In this document: positions 18,322-28,595 of the stretch, piece after piece | Numbering within the stretch: the stretch's first letter is position 1 | How the letters are laid out: the number at the start of each line of letters is the position of its first letter | Assembly: GCA_951812285.1 (NCBI GenBank) | Contig: OX638292.1 | Coordinates: forward strand, 1,528,551 to 1,592,550 | Length of the DNA: 64,000 nucleotides | From: an uncultured Dehalococcoidia bacterium | Lineage (GTDB): Bacteria; Chloroflexota; Dehalococcoidia; Lucifugimonadales; UBA1127 | Direction: 5' to 3' | Program-made: the position numbers and the translations under genes | Notes under the pieces: model-generated | What the model was told of the DNA's origin: nothing | What the model saw: only the letters and a program-made list of their open reading frames with translations | The model's database searches: none

Positions 18322-19085
18322 TGGGGTGTGGGGGGGAGCTAGGGGATCGGCGTGATGGTCGGTCGCGAGGGTGCCCCGCCCCTGGATCCCGGCCTGCGCC
18401 GGGATGGAGGCGGAAGGGGGAGCAGGGATTTACTTGCTCCGTTGTTGGGATTCCCCGCCTCGCCGCTCCTCTGGATTCCTGCCTTCGCAGGAATGACGCG
18501 GCGGGGGTGGGGGCGACGTCCGGGTGGTCTGTTGCGGAGGACCCCGCCCCTGGATCCCGGCCTGCGCCGGGATGGAGGCGGAGGGGGGAGGAGGGATTTA
18601 CTTGCTTCGTTGTGTGGATGCCCCGCTGCACCGCCCCTCCGGATTCCCCCGCTTTCGCGGGGGCGGGCTCTGTTTTCGTAGGAATGACGCGGTGGGGGGT
18701 GGGGGACGGCCTGATGGTCGGTCGCGAGGTTACCCCTCCCCTGGATCCCGGCCTGCGCCGGGATGGAGGCGGAAGGGGGAGCAGGGATTTACCTGCTCCG
18801 TTGTGAGGATGCCCCGCTGCACCGCCCCTCTGGATTCCCCCGCTTTCGCGGGGGCAGGCTCTGCCTTCGCAGGAATGACGCGGCGGGGGTGGGGTAGGCG
18901 CTGGTAGTTGGTTGCGGGGTTGCCCTTCCCCTGGATCCCGGCCTGCGCCGGGATGGAGGCTGAGGGGGGAGGAGGGACTAGGTTGCTCCGTTGTTGGGAT
19001 TCCCCGCTTCCCCGCTCCTCTGGATTCCTGCCTCCGCAGGAATGACGCGGAGGGGGCGGGTGACGCTGGGGGAAGGGTGGGTGTC
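18322..19085. repeat. Palindromic repeat array 1
   Basis: Alternating hairpins. Family A (CTGGATCCCGGC-YTGC-GCCGGGATGGAGG) begins near 18378, 18545, 18738 and 18929. Family B (CTGGATTCCTGC-CTTC-GCAGGAATGACG) is near 18471 and 19019, and its nested form C (with a 23-base extra hairpin) is near 18650 and 18829. Between A and B/C lies a conserved spacer (TTTACTTGCTCCGTTGTGAG). The A-to-A distance is about 166 when B intervenes and about 192 when C does, consistent with C being B plus an insertion. Confidence 0.85.
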
Positions 19086-19640
19086 TTACCTGCCGAGCCA
19101 CTTGAGGCCTACGAGCCAGTCCCACCAGGTTACTACTACGTCTGTGGCTCTGTAGTTGTCGAGCCATTTGGCGCCGTGGAGGGCGTATTCCTGGAATTCT
19201 TTCAAGGCTGTCAGGGGGATTAGCCATAGGAGGCTTCGGCGCCAGGTTAGGTTGTAGGTGGGGGTGTAGTGGCGGAGGCCTGCTACGAAGACGAACCAGA
19301 ACTCGAAGACGTTGGGGAAGAAGAGGAGAACGAAGCGGTCGGAGACGAGCTCGAAGGTTATGACGCCGACGATGCGGTAGGCGAAGAGGGCGACGGCGAT
19401 CGTGCGGGGCGGGCCGCTCCATCGGAGGGCGACCCAGAGGAATGTGAGCATGTATGCGAGGTCGAGCCACTTGTCGAGGGCCTGGTAGTTGCGGACGCCG
19501 CCGAGGTCGAGCAGGTTCATCATGAAGAGGTCTGAGAAGTCGATGAGGATGGCGGCGATGGAACCGGCGAAGGCCCAGCGGAGGACGAGGACGGCGCCGC
19601 CGACGCGGACCGTCGCGATGATGAGCTCTTCCGTATTCAT
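19086..19640 (-). CDS. Integral membrane protein, unknown function
   Basis: A 184-residue protein with about five hydrophobic segments: residues 8-35, 62-74, 80-100, 103-123 and 135-148. Aromatic-rich segments such as FFPNVFEFWFVFVAGL and VVTWWDWLVGL mark the second half. No motif I recognise. Start ATG 19640 keeps the N-terminal helix. Its stop lies directly against repeat array 1. Unknown function. Confidence 0.65.
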   Translation of the reverse strand: MNTEELIIATVRVGGAVLVLRWAFAGSIAAILIDFSDLFMMNLLDLGGVRNYQALDKWLDLAYMLTFLWVALRWSGPPRTIAVALFAYRIVGVITFELVSDRFVLLFFPNVFEFWFVFVAGLRHYTPTYNLTWRRSLLWLIPLTALKEFQEYALHGAKWLDNYRATDVVVTWWDWLVGLKWLGR

Positions 19641-19959
19641 GCCAGCTACGATACGGGACGCGCGGGGCGCGTGTCCAACGGAAGCGAGTCCTTGATTTCG
19701 CGTGGTATGCTCACACTGTTACATTTGCACTGTACACAGTGAAGCACGACCACCATAGTCCGAGCATCGCCCAAGACCCCTATCCCATGTTCGATGACTA
19801 CGATGTGCTCTTGTGCTGCACAGAACCTTTGCGGGCGACCATGACCGTCGAGAGGGTCGTCCAGGCGCGCTGAATGGTTCGGACAGGGGTCAGGGCCGGC
19901 GCGCCGCACCACCTTTGCAGAAAGGACCGCTGCCGCAGTTGCTGAGAGAACTCAGGCAC
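19641..19959. other. Divergent intergenic region, no gene recognised
   Basis: About 320 bases, less G+C-rich around 19700-19800. It contains the short palindrome CTGTACACAG near 19730, a possible regulatory site. No coding character seen. Confidence 0.4.
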
Positions 19960-21030
<1,071 letters not shown>

Positions 21031-21051
21031 CGGGCCTCGGAGGGCGGCGAG

Positions 21052-22953
21052 CTAGGGTTGGGGGACCGTGGCGGGGGCAGTCGGGACGGTGAGGATGAAC
21101 TCGGCGTACTCGCCGTGGACGGTGTCGACCTGGAGGTCGCCGCCCAAGCGGCGGGCGACGTCGGCGGCGATGGGGAGGCCGAGGCCGGCGCCTGAGGCCC
21201 CGTCTCGCGTGGAGAAGAACGGGTCGAAGATGTGCCCGAGGACGTCTTCGGCGATGCCGGGGCCGTTGTCGCGGACGCGGACCTCGACGGCGTTGTCGAC
21301 GAGACGCGACGAGACGGTCAGCGCGGGCTCGTAGGTCTTGGGCTCGGACTCTCGCTTGAGGCGCATGGCGTAGTTGGCGTTGGAGACGAGGCTGACGATG
21401 GCCTCGCCGAAGTCCCGCTCGACCAAGGGCACCTCGCCGACGGACTCGTCCAGGTCGAAGATGGGCGTGATGAAGAAGTCGCCCCACTCGGCGTTGAAGG
21501 AGCTGCAGCCGGTCTGGACGGAATCCCTGAGCAGGCTGTTCAGATCGACCGGCACAGGATCGCCGCCGACGACGCCGAGCTCGCGCATGCGCTCGACGAT
21601 GGCCATGGCGCGGCCGCCGTTGGCGAGGACGCGGTTGAGGCTGTTGGTGAGCTCCCCACTGATCTCGTCAAGGAGGGCGGAGTCGGCGTCGGACATCTTG
21701 TCGCGGTAGTTCTGGAGCATCTCCGACAGCTCCTGATAGAGCTCGAGGGAGCCCTCGGAGAAGTTGTTGACGAAGTTGAGGGGGTTGCGGATCTCGTGGG
21801 CGACGCCGGAGACGAGCTCGCCGAGGGCGGCGAGCTTCTGCTGGGCGACGAGGCGGGCCTGCGTGCGCTTGAGCTCGTCGTTGGTCTCCTGGAGCTCCTG
21901 GTAGAGCATCTCGACAAGGTTGAGGCGCTGGACCTCGAGGGCCTGGGCGCGGAAGACCTCGAGGGCGTCGGCGAGCTCGCCGATCTCGTCGCGGCCGACG
22001 CCGGGGACGGGGGTCTCGAGGTCGCCGGCGGCCATGCCGCGCATGCGCTCCGACATGCGGGAGAGGCGGCGGACCATGCCGTTGCCGACCCAGACCCAGG
22101 CGGCGAGGGTGGCGATGATCATGGAAATCACGCTGATGGCGGTCAGGAGGGTGCGGCCCTCGTCGAAGCTGCTGACGGCGAGGCCGAGCCTCTCGGAGGA
22201 GTGGGCGCTGGAGGCGTCGAGGAGGGCGGACACCTTGCCGTCGAGGTCTGCGCCGGTGGCGTCGAAGGACGACGCGAGCTCGCCGATGCGGGCGTCGAGG
22301 GCGAGCTGCTGGCCGCGGACGAAGAAGACGCCCTCGCCGCCGCCGAGCTCGGCGACGTCCCGGTCGATGCCGAGGGCGTTGAGGTTGACGAACTCGTCGA
22401 GGAAGCGCTGGAGCGCGGGCTCATCCTCGGCCTGGGTGGCTTGGCGCAGCACGGACAGCGCCGCGGGAGACTCGCCGACGGTGGAGGCGGACGTCGCGAG
22501 GCGCTGCTCGAGGGCGGCGGCGTCCTCGTTGGCGGCCGCCAGGGAGTTCCTGGCGAGCTCAAGGTTATCGATTATGTCAGCCACGTCGTATGCGGCGGCG
22601 CTGACGACCTGGGCGTTCTCGGAGAGTGAAGGGACGGCGTTGACGGCGACGAGGGAGGACTCGAGGCGCTGAAGGGTTGCGGCGACGGCATCGCCGCTGG
22701 ACTGGGCGGCGGAGGGGGAGCCGGCGACGAGCTCGACGCCGAGGCTGCGGAGGCGCTCGGCCTCGCGGGCGACGGCCCAGGACGCCTCGAGGGCGGGGAC
22801 GGACTCGGACTGGGCCTGGTGGTTGAGGTCGCCGCTCTGCTCGAAGTAGAAGACGCCGACGGCGCCGGACACGAGCGTGAGGGCGACGGCGAGGAAGAGG
22901 GCGAGGTACAGGCGGGTGCCTATGCGCCGCCAAATGTCGAGCACGGTCCGCAT
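21052..22953 (-). CDS. Membrane sensor histidine kinase (HAMP-HisKA-HATPase)
   Basis: A 633-residue orphan sensor kinase. TM1 is about residues 15-37, followed by a mostly helical extracytoplasmic sensor of roughly 230 residues, then TM2 (270-290). A HAMP domain (about 290-345, MAAGDLETPVPGVGRDEIGELADAL) and a coiled coil (340-375) lead to the dimerisation box. The phospho-accepting histidine is H386 in GELVSGVAHEIRNPLNFV. The ATP domain has an N box (VSLVSNANYAM), a G1 box (VRDNGPGIAEDVL), an F box (FDPFFSTRDG) and a G2 box (GAGLGLPIA). HEIRNPLNFVNNFSEGS is typical of the HPK4/NtrB-like group. No response regulator gene is adjacent, so its partner is elsewhere. Confidence 0.92.
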   Translation of the reverse strand: MRTVLDIWRRIGTRLYLALFLAVALTLVSGAVGVFYFEQSGDLNHQAQSESVPALEASWAVAREAERLRSLGVELVAGSPSAAQSSGDAVAATLQRLESSLVAVNAVPSLSENAQVVSAAAYDVADIIDNLELARNSLAAANEDAAALEQRLATSASTVGESPAALSVLRQATQAEDEPALQRFLDEFVNLNALGIDRDVAELGGGEGVFFVRGQQLALDARIGELASSFDATGADLDGKVSALLDASSAHSSERLGLAVSSFDEGRTLLTAISVISMIIATLAAWVWVGNGMVRRLSRMSERMRGMAAGDLETPVPGVGRDEIGELADALEVFRAQALEVQRLNLVEMLYQELQETNDELKRTQARLVAQQKLAALGELVSGVAHEIRNPLNFVNNFSEGSLELYQELSEMLQNYRDKMSDADSALLDEISGELTNSLNRVLANGGRAMAIVERMRELGVVGGDPVPVDLNSLLRDSVQTGCSSFNAEWGDFFITPIFDLDESVGEVPLVERDFGEAIVSLVSNANYAMRLKRESEPKTYEPALTVSSRLVDNAVEVRVRDNGPGIAEDVLGHIFDPFFSTRDGASGAGLGLPIAADVARRLGGDLQVDTVHGEYAEFILTVPTAPATVPQP

Positions 22954-23971
22954 GAGGCTGACTGCTCCTCAGACGTTGGCTGTGCGGGGCTGCGCTTCGT
23001 CGCGCCCCGACGTGGGTAGGGTAGCACAGTGTGTCACTGGCACGGACGGGCTATTGGGGAGGGGGTGCGGCTTGCGACGGGTAGGCTCGTTCGACTGGCG
23101 CCGGTGGGCGCTGTTGCGCCCCAGTTCCCCCTTCGATTTCCCTCAGGGCGAACGGCCCCGCCACCGCCCCGCCCCTGGACCCCGGCTTCCGCCGGGGTGG
23201 AGGCAGAAGGGGGGGTGGTGTTTACTTGCTCCGTTGGGAGGATGCCCCGCTGCCCTGCACCTCTGGATTCCTGCCTTCGCAGGAATGACGAAGGGGTTGG
23301 TCGGAGCGGCGACGGTGGATGGTGGTCTGGTTGCCCCGCCCTTGGACCCCGGCTTTCGCCGGGGTGGAGGCAGAAAGGGGGGTGGTGTTTACTTGCTCTG
23401 TTGTGAGGATGCCCCGCTGCCCCGCACCTCTAGATTCCTGCCTTCGCAGGAATGACGAAGGGGTTGGTCGGAGCGGCGACGGTGGATGGTGGTCTGGTTG
23501 CCCCGCTCCTGGATCCCGGCCCCGTATCGGGGTACGGGGCATGCTTTCGCCGGGGTGGAGGCAGAAGGGGCTGCCCTGTTCAATTGTCTCTTTGGCTGGC
23601 GGCCCCGCTCGGCCTCCCCTCTGGATTCCCCCGCTTTCGCGGGGGCAGGCTCTGCCTTTGCAGGAATGAGGAGCTCGGGGTGAAGGGTGAGGCTCTAGTG
23701 GTCGGTCGCGGAGGGCCCCGCCCCTGGATCCCGGCCTGCGCCGGGATGGAGGCAAGAGGGGGGGTGGACCCTACTTGCTCTGTTGTGAGGATGCCCCGCT
23801 GCCCCGCACCTCTGGATTCCCCCGCTTTCGCGGGGGCAGGCTCTGCCTTCGCAGGAATGACGAAGGGGGGAGGCGGGATGGAGGCGGAGGGGATTGGGGG
23901 GAGTGCTTTGGGTGGAGGAGTGTGACACGAGGGTGTCGCGCGGAGGGGTTGGGGTTGGGTAGGGTTGTGGG
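22954..23971. repeat. Palindromic repeat array 2
   Basis: About 750 bases of repeats between 23110 and 23870. Family E (CGATTTCCCTCAGGGCGAACGG) is near 23132; A-type hairpins at about 23167, 23343, 23509 and 23724; B at about 23260 and 23429; C (B with nested hairpin) at about 23623 and 23815. The A copy at 23509 carries a 24-base nested hairpin at 23521-23544. The same TTTACTTGCTCYGTTG spacer as in array 1 recurs. No gene seen here; ORFs crossing it only translate the repeats. Confidence 0.85.
23521..23544. repeat. 24-base palindrome nested in a family A hairpin
   Basis: Extra sequence starting CCCGTATCGGGGTACGGGG, interrupting GGATCCCGGC|TTTCGCC of a family A repeat exactly at its loop. 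The same element sits in a different host repeat at 38438-38461. Confidence 0.8.
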
Positions 23972-24289
23972 ATGAGTGATGCGGAGATGGGTGGTCGGGA
24001 AAAGCGGCCTCGTGGGGGGCAGCGGGGGAACCAGAATGCTCGGGTGCATGGGCGGTACTCGCGGCTGAGGCCGGCGGACCGGCATGCGGAGCTTCGGCGG
24101 GTGCTGCTGTCGTATGGGCTCAAGCAGACGCCGGGGGACGCGCACGGGAAGCTGGGGCGGATTCTCGAGGACCCGAACACGCCGCCGGAGCTTGTGTCGG
24201 CGTTCCTCGAGCTGTACGCGCAATTCGCCGCGGCCGTAGCGGCCCTGCAGGAATTGGGGAAGGGCGCAAGGCCCGAATCGCACTCGTAG
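23972..24289 (+). CDS. Small GGQRGN-NARVHG motif protein
   Basis: A 105-residue relative of the 17854 product: a basic start REKRPRGGQRGNQNARVHGRYS, then LRRVLLSYGLKQTPGDAHGKLGRILEDPNTPPELVSAFLELYAQFAAAVAALQELG. Both share the GGQxGNxNARxHGxYS box, a (K/R)xGR(M/I)LEDPN helix and a C-terminal helix; only this one lacks the TPD repeats. It begins right at the end of repeat array 2 and is followed by the aminotransferase (85-base gap). A DNA-associated function is possible; the actual role is unknown. Confidence 0.65.
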   Translation: MSDAEMGGREKRPRGGQRGNQNARVHGRYSRLRPADRHAELRRVLLSYGLKQTPGDAHGKLGRILEDPNTPPELVSAFLELYAQFAAAVAALQELGKGARPESHS

Positions 24290-24374
24290 CTGTGGTAGCA
24301 TTGCCCTCGGCAGGTCGCATTGCCAAGTGGGCACGCCGCGAGTCGAATCGAATCGGACTACAGGGAGCGGTGCT

Positions 24375-25571
24375 ATGGACTGGAGTGACGTCAGGGCTCG
24401 ATTTCCCGGGCTGGCGGACCGCACGTTTCTGGATGCGGCGTGCGTGTCGCTGATCCCCTCGACGGCGGAGGAGGCGGTGCGGCGGTTCGCAGAGGAGCTG
24501 GTGCGGCCGTCGCACCGAAACGCGTCGGAGCACCACCTGTGGATGGACGGGACGCGCGAGGAGGCGACGGGGCACGTCGCGGCGCTGCTGGGGGTGTCGT
24601 CGCGGAACGTGGCGCTGGTGGAGAGCACGACGCACGGGCTTAACATTGCGGCGCAGGCGATCCCGTGGCGCGAGGGCGACGAGGTGGTGATGTGCGACCT
24701 GGAGTTCTTGCAGGTGGCGATCCCGTTTGTGCAGCTTGCCAAGACGCATGGGGTGCGACCTGTCTTCTTGGAGCACGAGGCGGGGGTTGTACCGGCGTCG
24801 GCGTACGCGGGGGCGATCAACGAGCGGACGCGGGCGGTCGTGCTGAGCTCGACGCAATGGTGCAACGGCTACCGGGTGGACCTAGAGGCTGTCGCGGAGG
24901 CGTGCCGGGCGCGCGGGGTGTGGCTGGTGGTGGACGCGGTGCAGCAGGCGGGGGCGCTGCCGGTGCCGACTACCTCGGTCGACTTCCTGCTGGCGGGCGG
25001 GCACAAGTGGCTGAACGCGCCGATGGGCACGGGGTTCGCGGCGCTGTCGGACCGGGTGCTGGAGGAGCTGCAGCCGGCGAGCTGGGGGTACCTGAACCTG
25101 AACGCGCCGGACGGCGGGTGGGTCAACTACTTCACGACGCCGACAATCACGCCGGACCGGGAGTACACGTTCACGGACTCGGCCAAGCGGTTCGAGATTG
25201 GCGGGACGGCGAACTACCCGGGCGCGGTGTGCCTCTCGGAGGCGCTGCGGGTGACGAACGAGGTTGGCGTGGCGCAGTCGGCCGAGCGCATCTGGGCGCT
25301 GGGCGAGCGGCTGCAGGAGGGGTTGCGGCGGCTGGACGTGCGGCTGGAGACGCCCTTCGAGCGGGAGAACCGCGCGGGGATCATCACGTTCCACACGGGG
25401 TCCCGGGAGCGGGACGCGGCGTGTCTGGAGCGGCTGCTCTCGGAGGGGATCAGCGTGTCGCAGCGGTACACGTCGGGCGTCGGGGGCGTGCGGGTGAGTT
25501 TGCACTATTACAACAATGAGGATGATGTGGATGGGTTGTTGGGGGTGGTGGGGGAGTGGTTGCGGGGGTAG
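24375..25571 (+). CDS. Aminotransferase class V-fold PLP enzyme
   Basis: A 398-residue PLP enzyme. The cofactor lysine is K211 in LAGGHKWLNAPMGTGF, and the pyridine-N aspartate is D187 in VVDAVQQAG. FLDAACVSLIPSTAEEAVRRF at the start and VSQRYTSGVGGVRVSLHYYNNEDDV at the end are as in cysteine desulfurase/isopenicillin-N-epimerase-like members. The start is ATG 24375, with GGGAGCGG 6 bases upstream. Neither iscU nor sufU is nearby, so a role in sulfur transfer is not supported by context. More likely an uncharacterised epimerase, lyase or aminotransferase. Confidence 0.88.
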   Translation: MDWSDVRARFPGLADRTFLDAACVSLIPSTAEEAVRRFAEELVRPSHRNASEHHLWMDGTREEATGHVAALLGVSSRNVALVESTTHGLNIAAQAIPWREGDEVVMCDLEFLQVAIPFVQLAKTHGVRPVFLEHEAGVVPASAYAGAINERTRAVVLSSTQWCNGYRVDLEAVAEACRARGVWLVVDAVQQAGALPVPTTSVDFLLAGGHKWLNAPMGTGFAALSDRVLEELQPASWGYLNLNAPDGGWVNYFTTPTITPDREYTFTDSAKRFEIGGTANYPGAVCLSEALRVTNEVGVAQSAERIWALGERLQEGLRRLDVRLETPFERENRAGIITFHTGSRERDAACLERLLSEGISVSQRYTSGVGGVRVSLHYYNNEDDVDGLLGVVGEWLRG

Positions 25572-25644
25572 GGGGGTAGGGTAGGCCGTGTGGCAACATA
25601 TGTGTGCTAGAATTTGACCTAACTCTGCTAATCTCGAAAGGGCT

Positions 25645-27396
25645 TTGAAAAACACAAATCTGAGATTTGGACATTCAGGGCTTGCACCAGTTCTGTGCGT
25701 CCTGCTTACCGTATTCTTCATAGTGGGATGTGGCGACGAGCAGTCGGCCCTGCAGTCTCCGCCTGCCAACGATGGCGAACAGTTCACAAACCTGTCCACA
25801 TCAATTACCGCGGGAACGCGGACAACCGATTTATTCACGGCCATAAGTAGTGGGGGAGCCCATACCTGCGGCTTGCGGATAACCGGCACGCCTGTGTGCT
25901 GGGGATGGGATGAGGATGGTCAGGCAAGTCCGCCGCAAGGAGAGAACCTCATTGTCATCAGTAACGGCATGAGCCATTCCTGTGGGTTGCGGGGCGACGG
26001 TTCAGCGGTGTGTTGGGGATCGAACTCGGATGGGGAGGCCAGCCCGCCACAAGACGAGACTTTTATTGACATCAGCGGCGGCCTTCTTCACACGTGCGGC
26101 TTGCGGAGTGACGGCACCGCGAAATGCTGGGGTGATATCTTTGTCCGCAGCGACGTGGAAGGGGAGACCTTCACTGCTATCAGCAGTGGATTAGATTACA
26201 CCTGCGGGTTACGTGAAGACGGTCAGCCCCTCTGTTGGGGACGCCCGCCGACTCCCCCCAAGGGTGAAACATTCGTCTCCATCAGCAGCGGGTGGTCCCA
26301 TACCTGTGGGTTGCGGGAGGACGGCACGGCCGTATGCTGGGGATGGAACCGAGACGGCGAAGCAAGTCCCCCGGAAGACGAGAATTTCGCGGCCCTAACG
26401 ACCGGGCATGCTCACTCATGCGGGTTGCGGGCCGACGGCACGGTCAAGTGCTGGGGTCGAAACGACCAAGGGCAAGCAAGCCCTCCTACGGACGAGACCT
26501 TCACTGCGATCAGCAGCGGTGCAACCTACGGCTGTGGGTTGAGGGTAGATGGCACAGCAGTATGTTGGGGAGGCAATAATCTTGGCCAGGCAAGCCCGCC
26601 CAAGGGCGGGGCAATTGTAGCCATCAGCAGCGGAATCAACCACGTCTGCGGGTTGCGGGACGATGGCTCGGTATTGTGCATGGGATTGAACGAGTTTGGT
26701 CAATCAAACCCACCGGAAAGGGAGACCTTAGTAGCCATCAGCAGCGGTGCAGCCCACACCTGCGGTTTGCGGAAAGACGGTGCGGCGGTGTGCTGGGGCA
26801 ACGATGAATTTGAACAGGCAAGCCCGCCTAGGGGCGACACCTTTGCGACCATCAGCAGTGGAACTGCTCACACTTGCGGACTGAAGGCAGATGGCGCGAC
26901 TGTTTGCTGGGGCAATGACGATGAAGGTCAGGCAAGCCCTCCAAGCAGAGAGACGCTCATGGCCGTGAGTAGCGGAGGCGCCCACACCTGCGGGTTACGA
27001 GAAGACGGCGTGGTGGTGTGCTGGGGCAATGATGAGGAAGGTCAGTCAAGCCCTCCAAGCGACGGGAGCTTCACGGCCATAAGTAGCGGAGTGGCCCATA
27101 CATGCGCGTTGCGGGAAGACGACGCAGTGGTGTGCTGGGGCAACGACGATGAAGGTCAGACAAGCGCTCCGAGCGGCGAAAGCTTCTCGGTAATCAGCAG
27201 CGGGTTTCTCCGCACCTGCGGATTGCGGTCGGACGGTTCGGTAGTGTGCTGGGGCACCGAGCACTTTGGACAGAGCAGCCCGCCAGAGAACCACGTCTTC
27301 ACAGTCATCAGCCACGGGTTCGATCACACCTGCGGATTGCGTGAAGATGGCGTCGCGGAATGCTGGGGCAGTATTTCAGGGCAACTCAGTCCGTGA
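25645..27396 (+). CDS. RCC1-like repeat lipoprotein (14 repeats)
   Basis: A 583-residue lipoprotein. I take TTG 25645 as start: GAAAGGG is just upstream and it gives a proper signal (VLCVLLTVFFIVGCGDE) with the lipobox cysteine at residue 29. From about residue 60 come 14 repeats of about 38 residues, pattern FTAISSGxxHTCGLRxDGxxVCWGxNxxGQASPP. Each has two cysteines (TCGLR and VCWG), probably a disulfide, so the domain is built for an oxidising extracellular location. Fourteen blades would form two seven-bladed propellers. RCC1-like propellers mediate protein-protein binding; the partner is unknown. Confidence 0.85.
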   Translation: MKNTNLRFGHSGLAPVLCVLLTVFFIVGCGDEQSALQSPPANDGEQFTNLSTSITAGTRTTDLFTAISSGGAHTCGLRITGTPVCWGWDEDGQASPPQGENLIVISNGMSHSCGLRGDGSAVCWGSNSDGEASPPQDETFIDISGGLLHTCGLRSDGTAKCWGDIFVRSDVEGETFTAISSGLDYTCGLREDGQPLCWGRPPTPPKGETFVSISSGWSHTCGLREDGTAVCWGWNRDGEASPPEDENFAALTTGHAHSCGLRADGTVKCWGRNDQGQASPPTDETFTAISSGATYGCGLRVDGTAVCWGGNNLGQASPPKGGAIVAISSGINHVCGLRDDGSVLCMGLNEFGQSNPPERETLVAISSGAAHTCGLRKDGAAVCWGNDEFEQASPPRGDTFATISSGTAHTCGLKADGATVCWGNDDEGQASPPSRETLMAVSSGGAHTCGLREDGVVVCWGNDEEGQSSPPSDGSFTAISSGVAHTCALREDDAVVCWGNDDEGQTSAPSGESFSVISSGFLRTCGLRSDGSVVCWGTEHFGQSSPPENHVFTVISHGFDHTCGLREDGVAECWGSISGQLSP

Positions 27397-27968
27397 CTTC
27401 CGCGAAAGACCTGACGTACTTCACACTCTCACTTAACGCTTCCCCCGCTACGCACGGGTTTGGTGTTCGGCATTGCGTGTTTTCTTTGTGGACATTGTCT
27501 CGCATGGGGGAAGGGGGGGTGGTTTGCGGGTCCCTTCGACGGGGCTCAGGGCGAACGGCCCCGCCGGCCCGCCCCTCTGGATTCCTGCCTGCGCAGGAAT
27601 GACGCGAGATTTGTCGGAATGGCGACGGTGGTTGGTGGAGGGCGTGCCCCGCCCCTGGACCCCGGCTTTCGCCGGGGTGGAGGGTTGGGGGGTTGGCGAG
27701 GGGCGAGAGGGGATGGGGGTTGAGGACTTTCCCGCTGGCGCGGGACGGGTGATTCGCGAATCGCCCCTACACGGCCGTCGCGTGGTTCCGGGGCGCTGGA
27801 TTGCGATGCGAGGCAGGCTTTGGCGGGACGTGGGGGCGGGGTGGGACGGATGCTGAGGGGTACGGAAATCATGGAAAAAGTACCGGTATTTTGTGGACAC
27901 GGATGCGCAATCGTGTAAGAATGCGTGTGCTCGGATTTGCAGGGCCACTCCAAAGGAGGCAGACAGAA
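27397..27968. repeat. Palindromic repeat array 3
   Basis: Contains the TTGTCTCGCATGGGGGAAGG motif at about 27495 (shared with about 31376), an E-type unit near 27530, B near 27576, A near 27652, then a conserved spacer (GGCGAGGGGCGAGAGGGGAT) and family F (GGCGCGGGACGGGTGATTCG) near 27735-27770. The order E/D-B-A-spacer-F is nearly the same as in the array at 31370-31660. No gene seen. Confidence 0.8.
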
Positions 27969-28529
27969 ATGGAAGCCATATTTCTGGTGCTTATAGGGGC
28001 GATGCTGTTTTCCCAGGCTTGGCACATGATGGGCCTGTATTCGGACGGCAGGACTGTGGGCGTGGTCATTGGGTCGCTTGGACTGCTGTCGCTTGTGGCT
28101 CTCACGCTGGACCCGATGCTGCTGACGGGGTCAGGGAACAAGACGATTTCAGCGGCGAACCACCTGTCGGAAATCACGGTGATGAAGGGGCTGATTGCCG
28201 TGTGGGCGGTGTACGGGGTGGTGGTTGCAGCGCAGTCGCTGTGGGACATGGAGGAGCGGGCCGTGGCGTTCTTCAGCGCGGCGGCGGCGGCGATGTCGAT
28301 CGTGGCCTTCTTCTACTTTGCGGGGAACATGGAGGGCCGGTACGGTGAGTCGGCGTGGCTGGGCCTATCGGCGGCTACGCTGGTGCTGTCGGTGAGCTCG
28401 GCCATGGTCTTCTTCGCCCTGGGGTTCACCTTCAGGACGCTGCGGCCGGTGGCGGCATGGTTCCTGCTGCTGGGCGGTGGGGTCGTGGCAGCAATCGGAC
28501 TGGCGATCGCGACACGGGGGATCGCCTAG
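27969..28529 (+). CDS. Integral membrane protein upstream of prkA
   Basis: A 186-residue protein with six helices (residues about 2-18, 28-48, 68-88, 95-115, 125-150 and 155-180). Start ATG 27969 is supported by AAAGGAGG 9 bases upstream. Conserved-looking features are SQAWHMMGLYSDGRTVG near the N-terminus. The protein is gamma-like small transporter or channel-sized, but I do not recognise the family. It is 66 bases ahead of prkA in the same direction, so co-expression is likely. Confidence 0.7.
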   Translation: MEAIFLVLIGAMLFSQAWHMMGLYSDGRTVGVVIGSLGLLSLVALTLDPMLLTGSGNKTISAANHLSEITVMKGLIAVWAVYGVVVAAQSLWDMEERAVAFFSAAAAAMSIVAFFYFAGNMEGRYGESAWLGLSAATLVLSVSSAMVFFALGFTFRTLRPVAAWFLLLGGGVVAAIGLAIATRGIA

Positions 28530-28595
28530 GCTGCGGAAGCAGCGAGACCTTGAAAGAAGGCGGCGCCAAGAGGCGTTGCCGAGGGGACAATAGAT

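Noticed and set aside
18322..19085. The regular A-B spacing looked like a CRISPR array
   Set aside because: The spacers are themselves conserved, repeats are palindromic in two alternating families, and the period is about 170-190 bases, all unlike CRISPR.
22954..23971. ORFs with LDPGLRRDG and FLPSQE-type peptides
   Set aside because: These are direct translations of the palindromic repeats and recur in every array.
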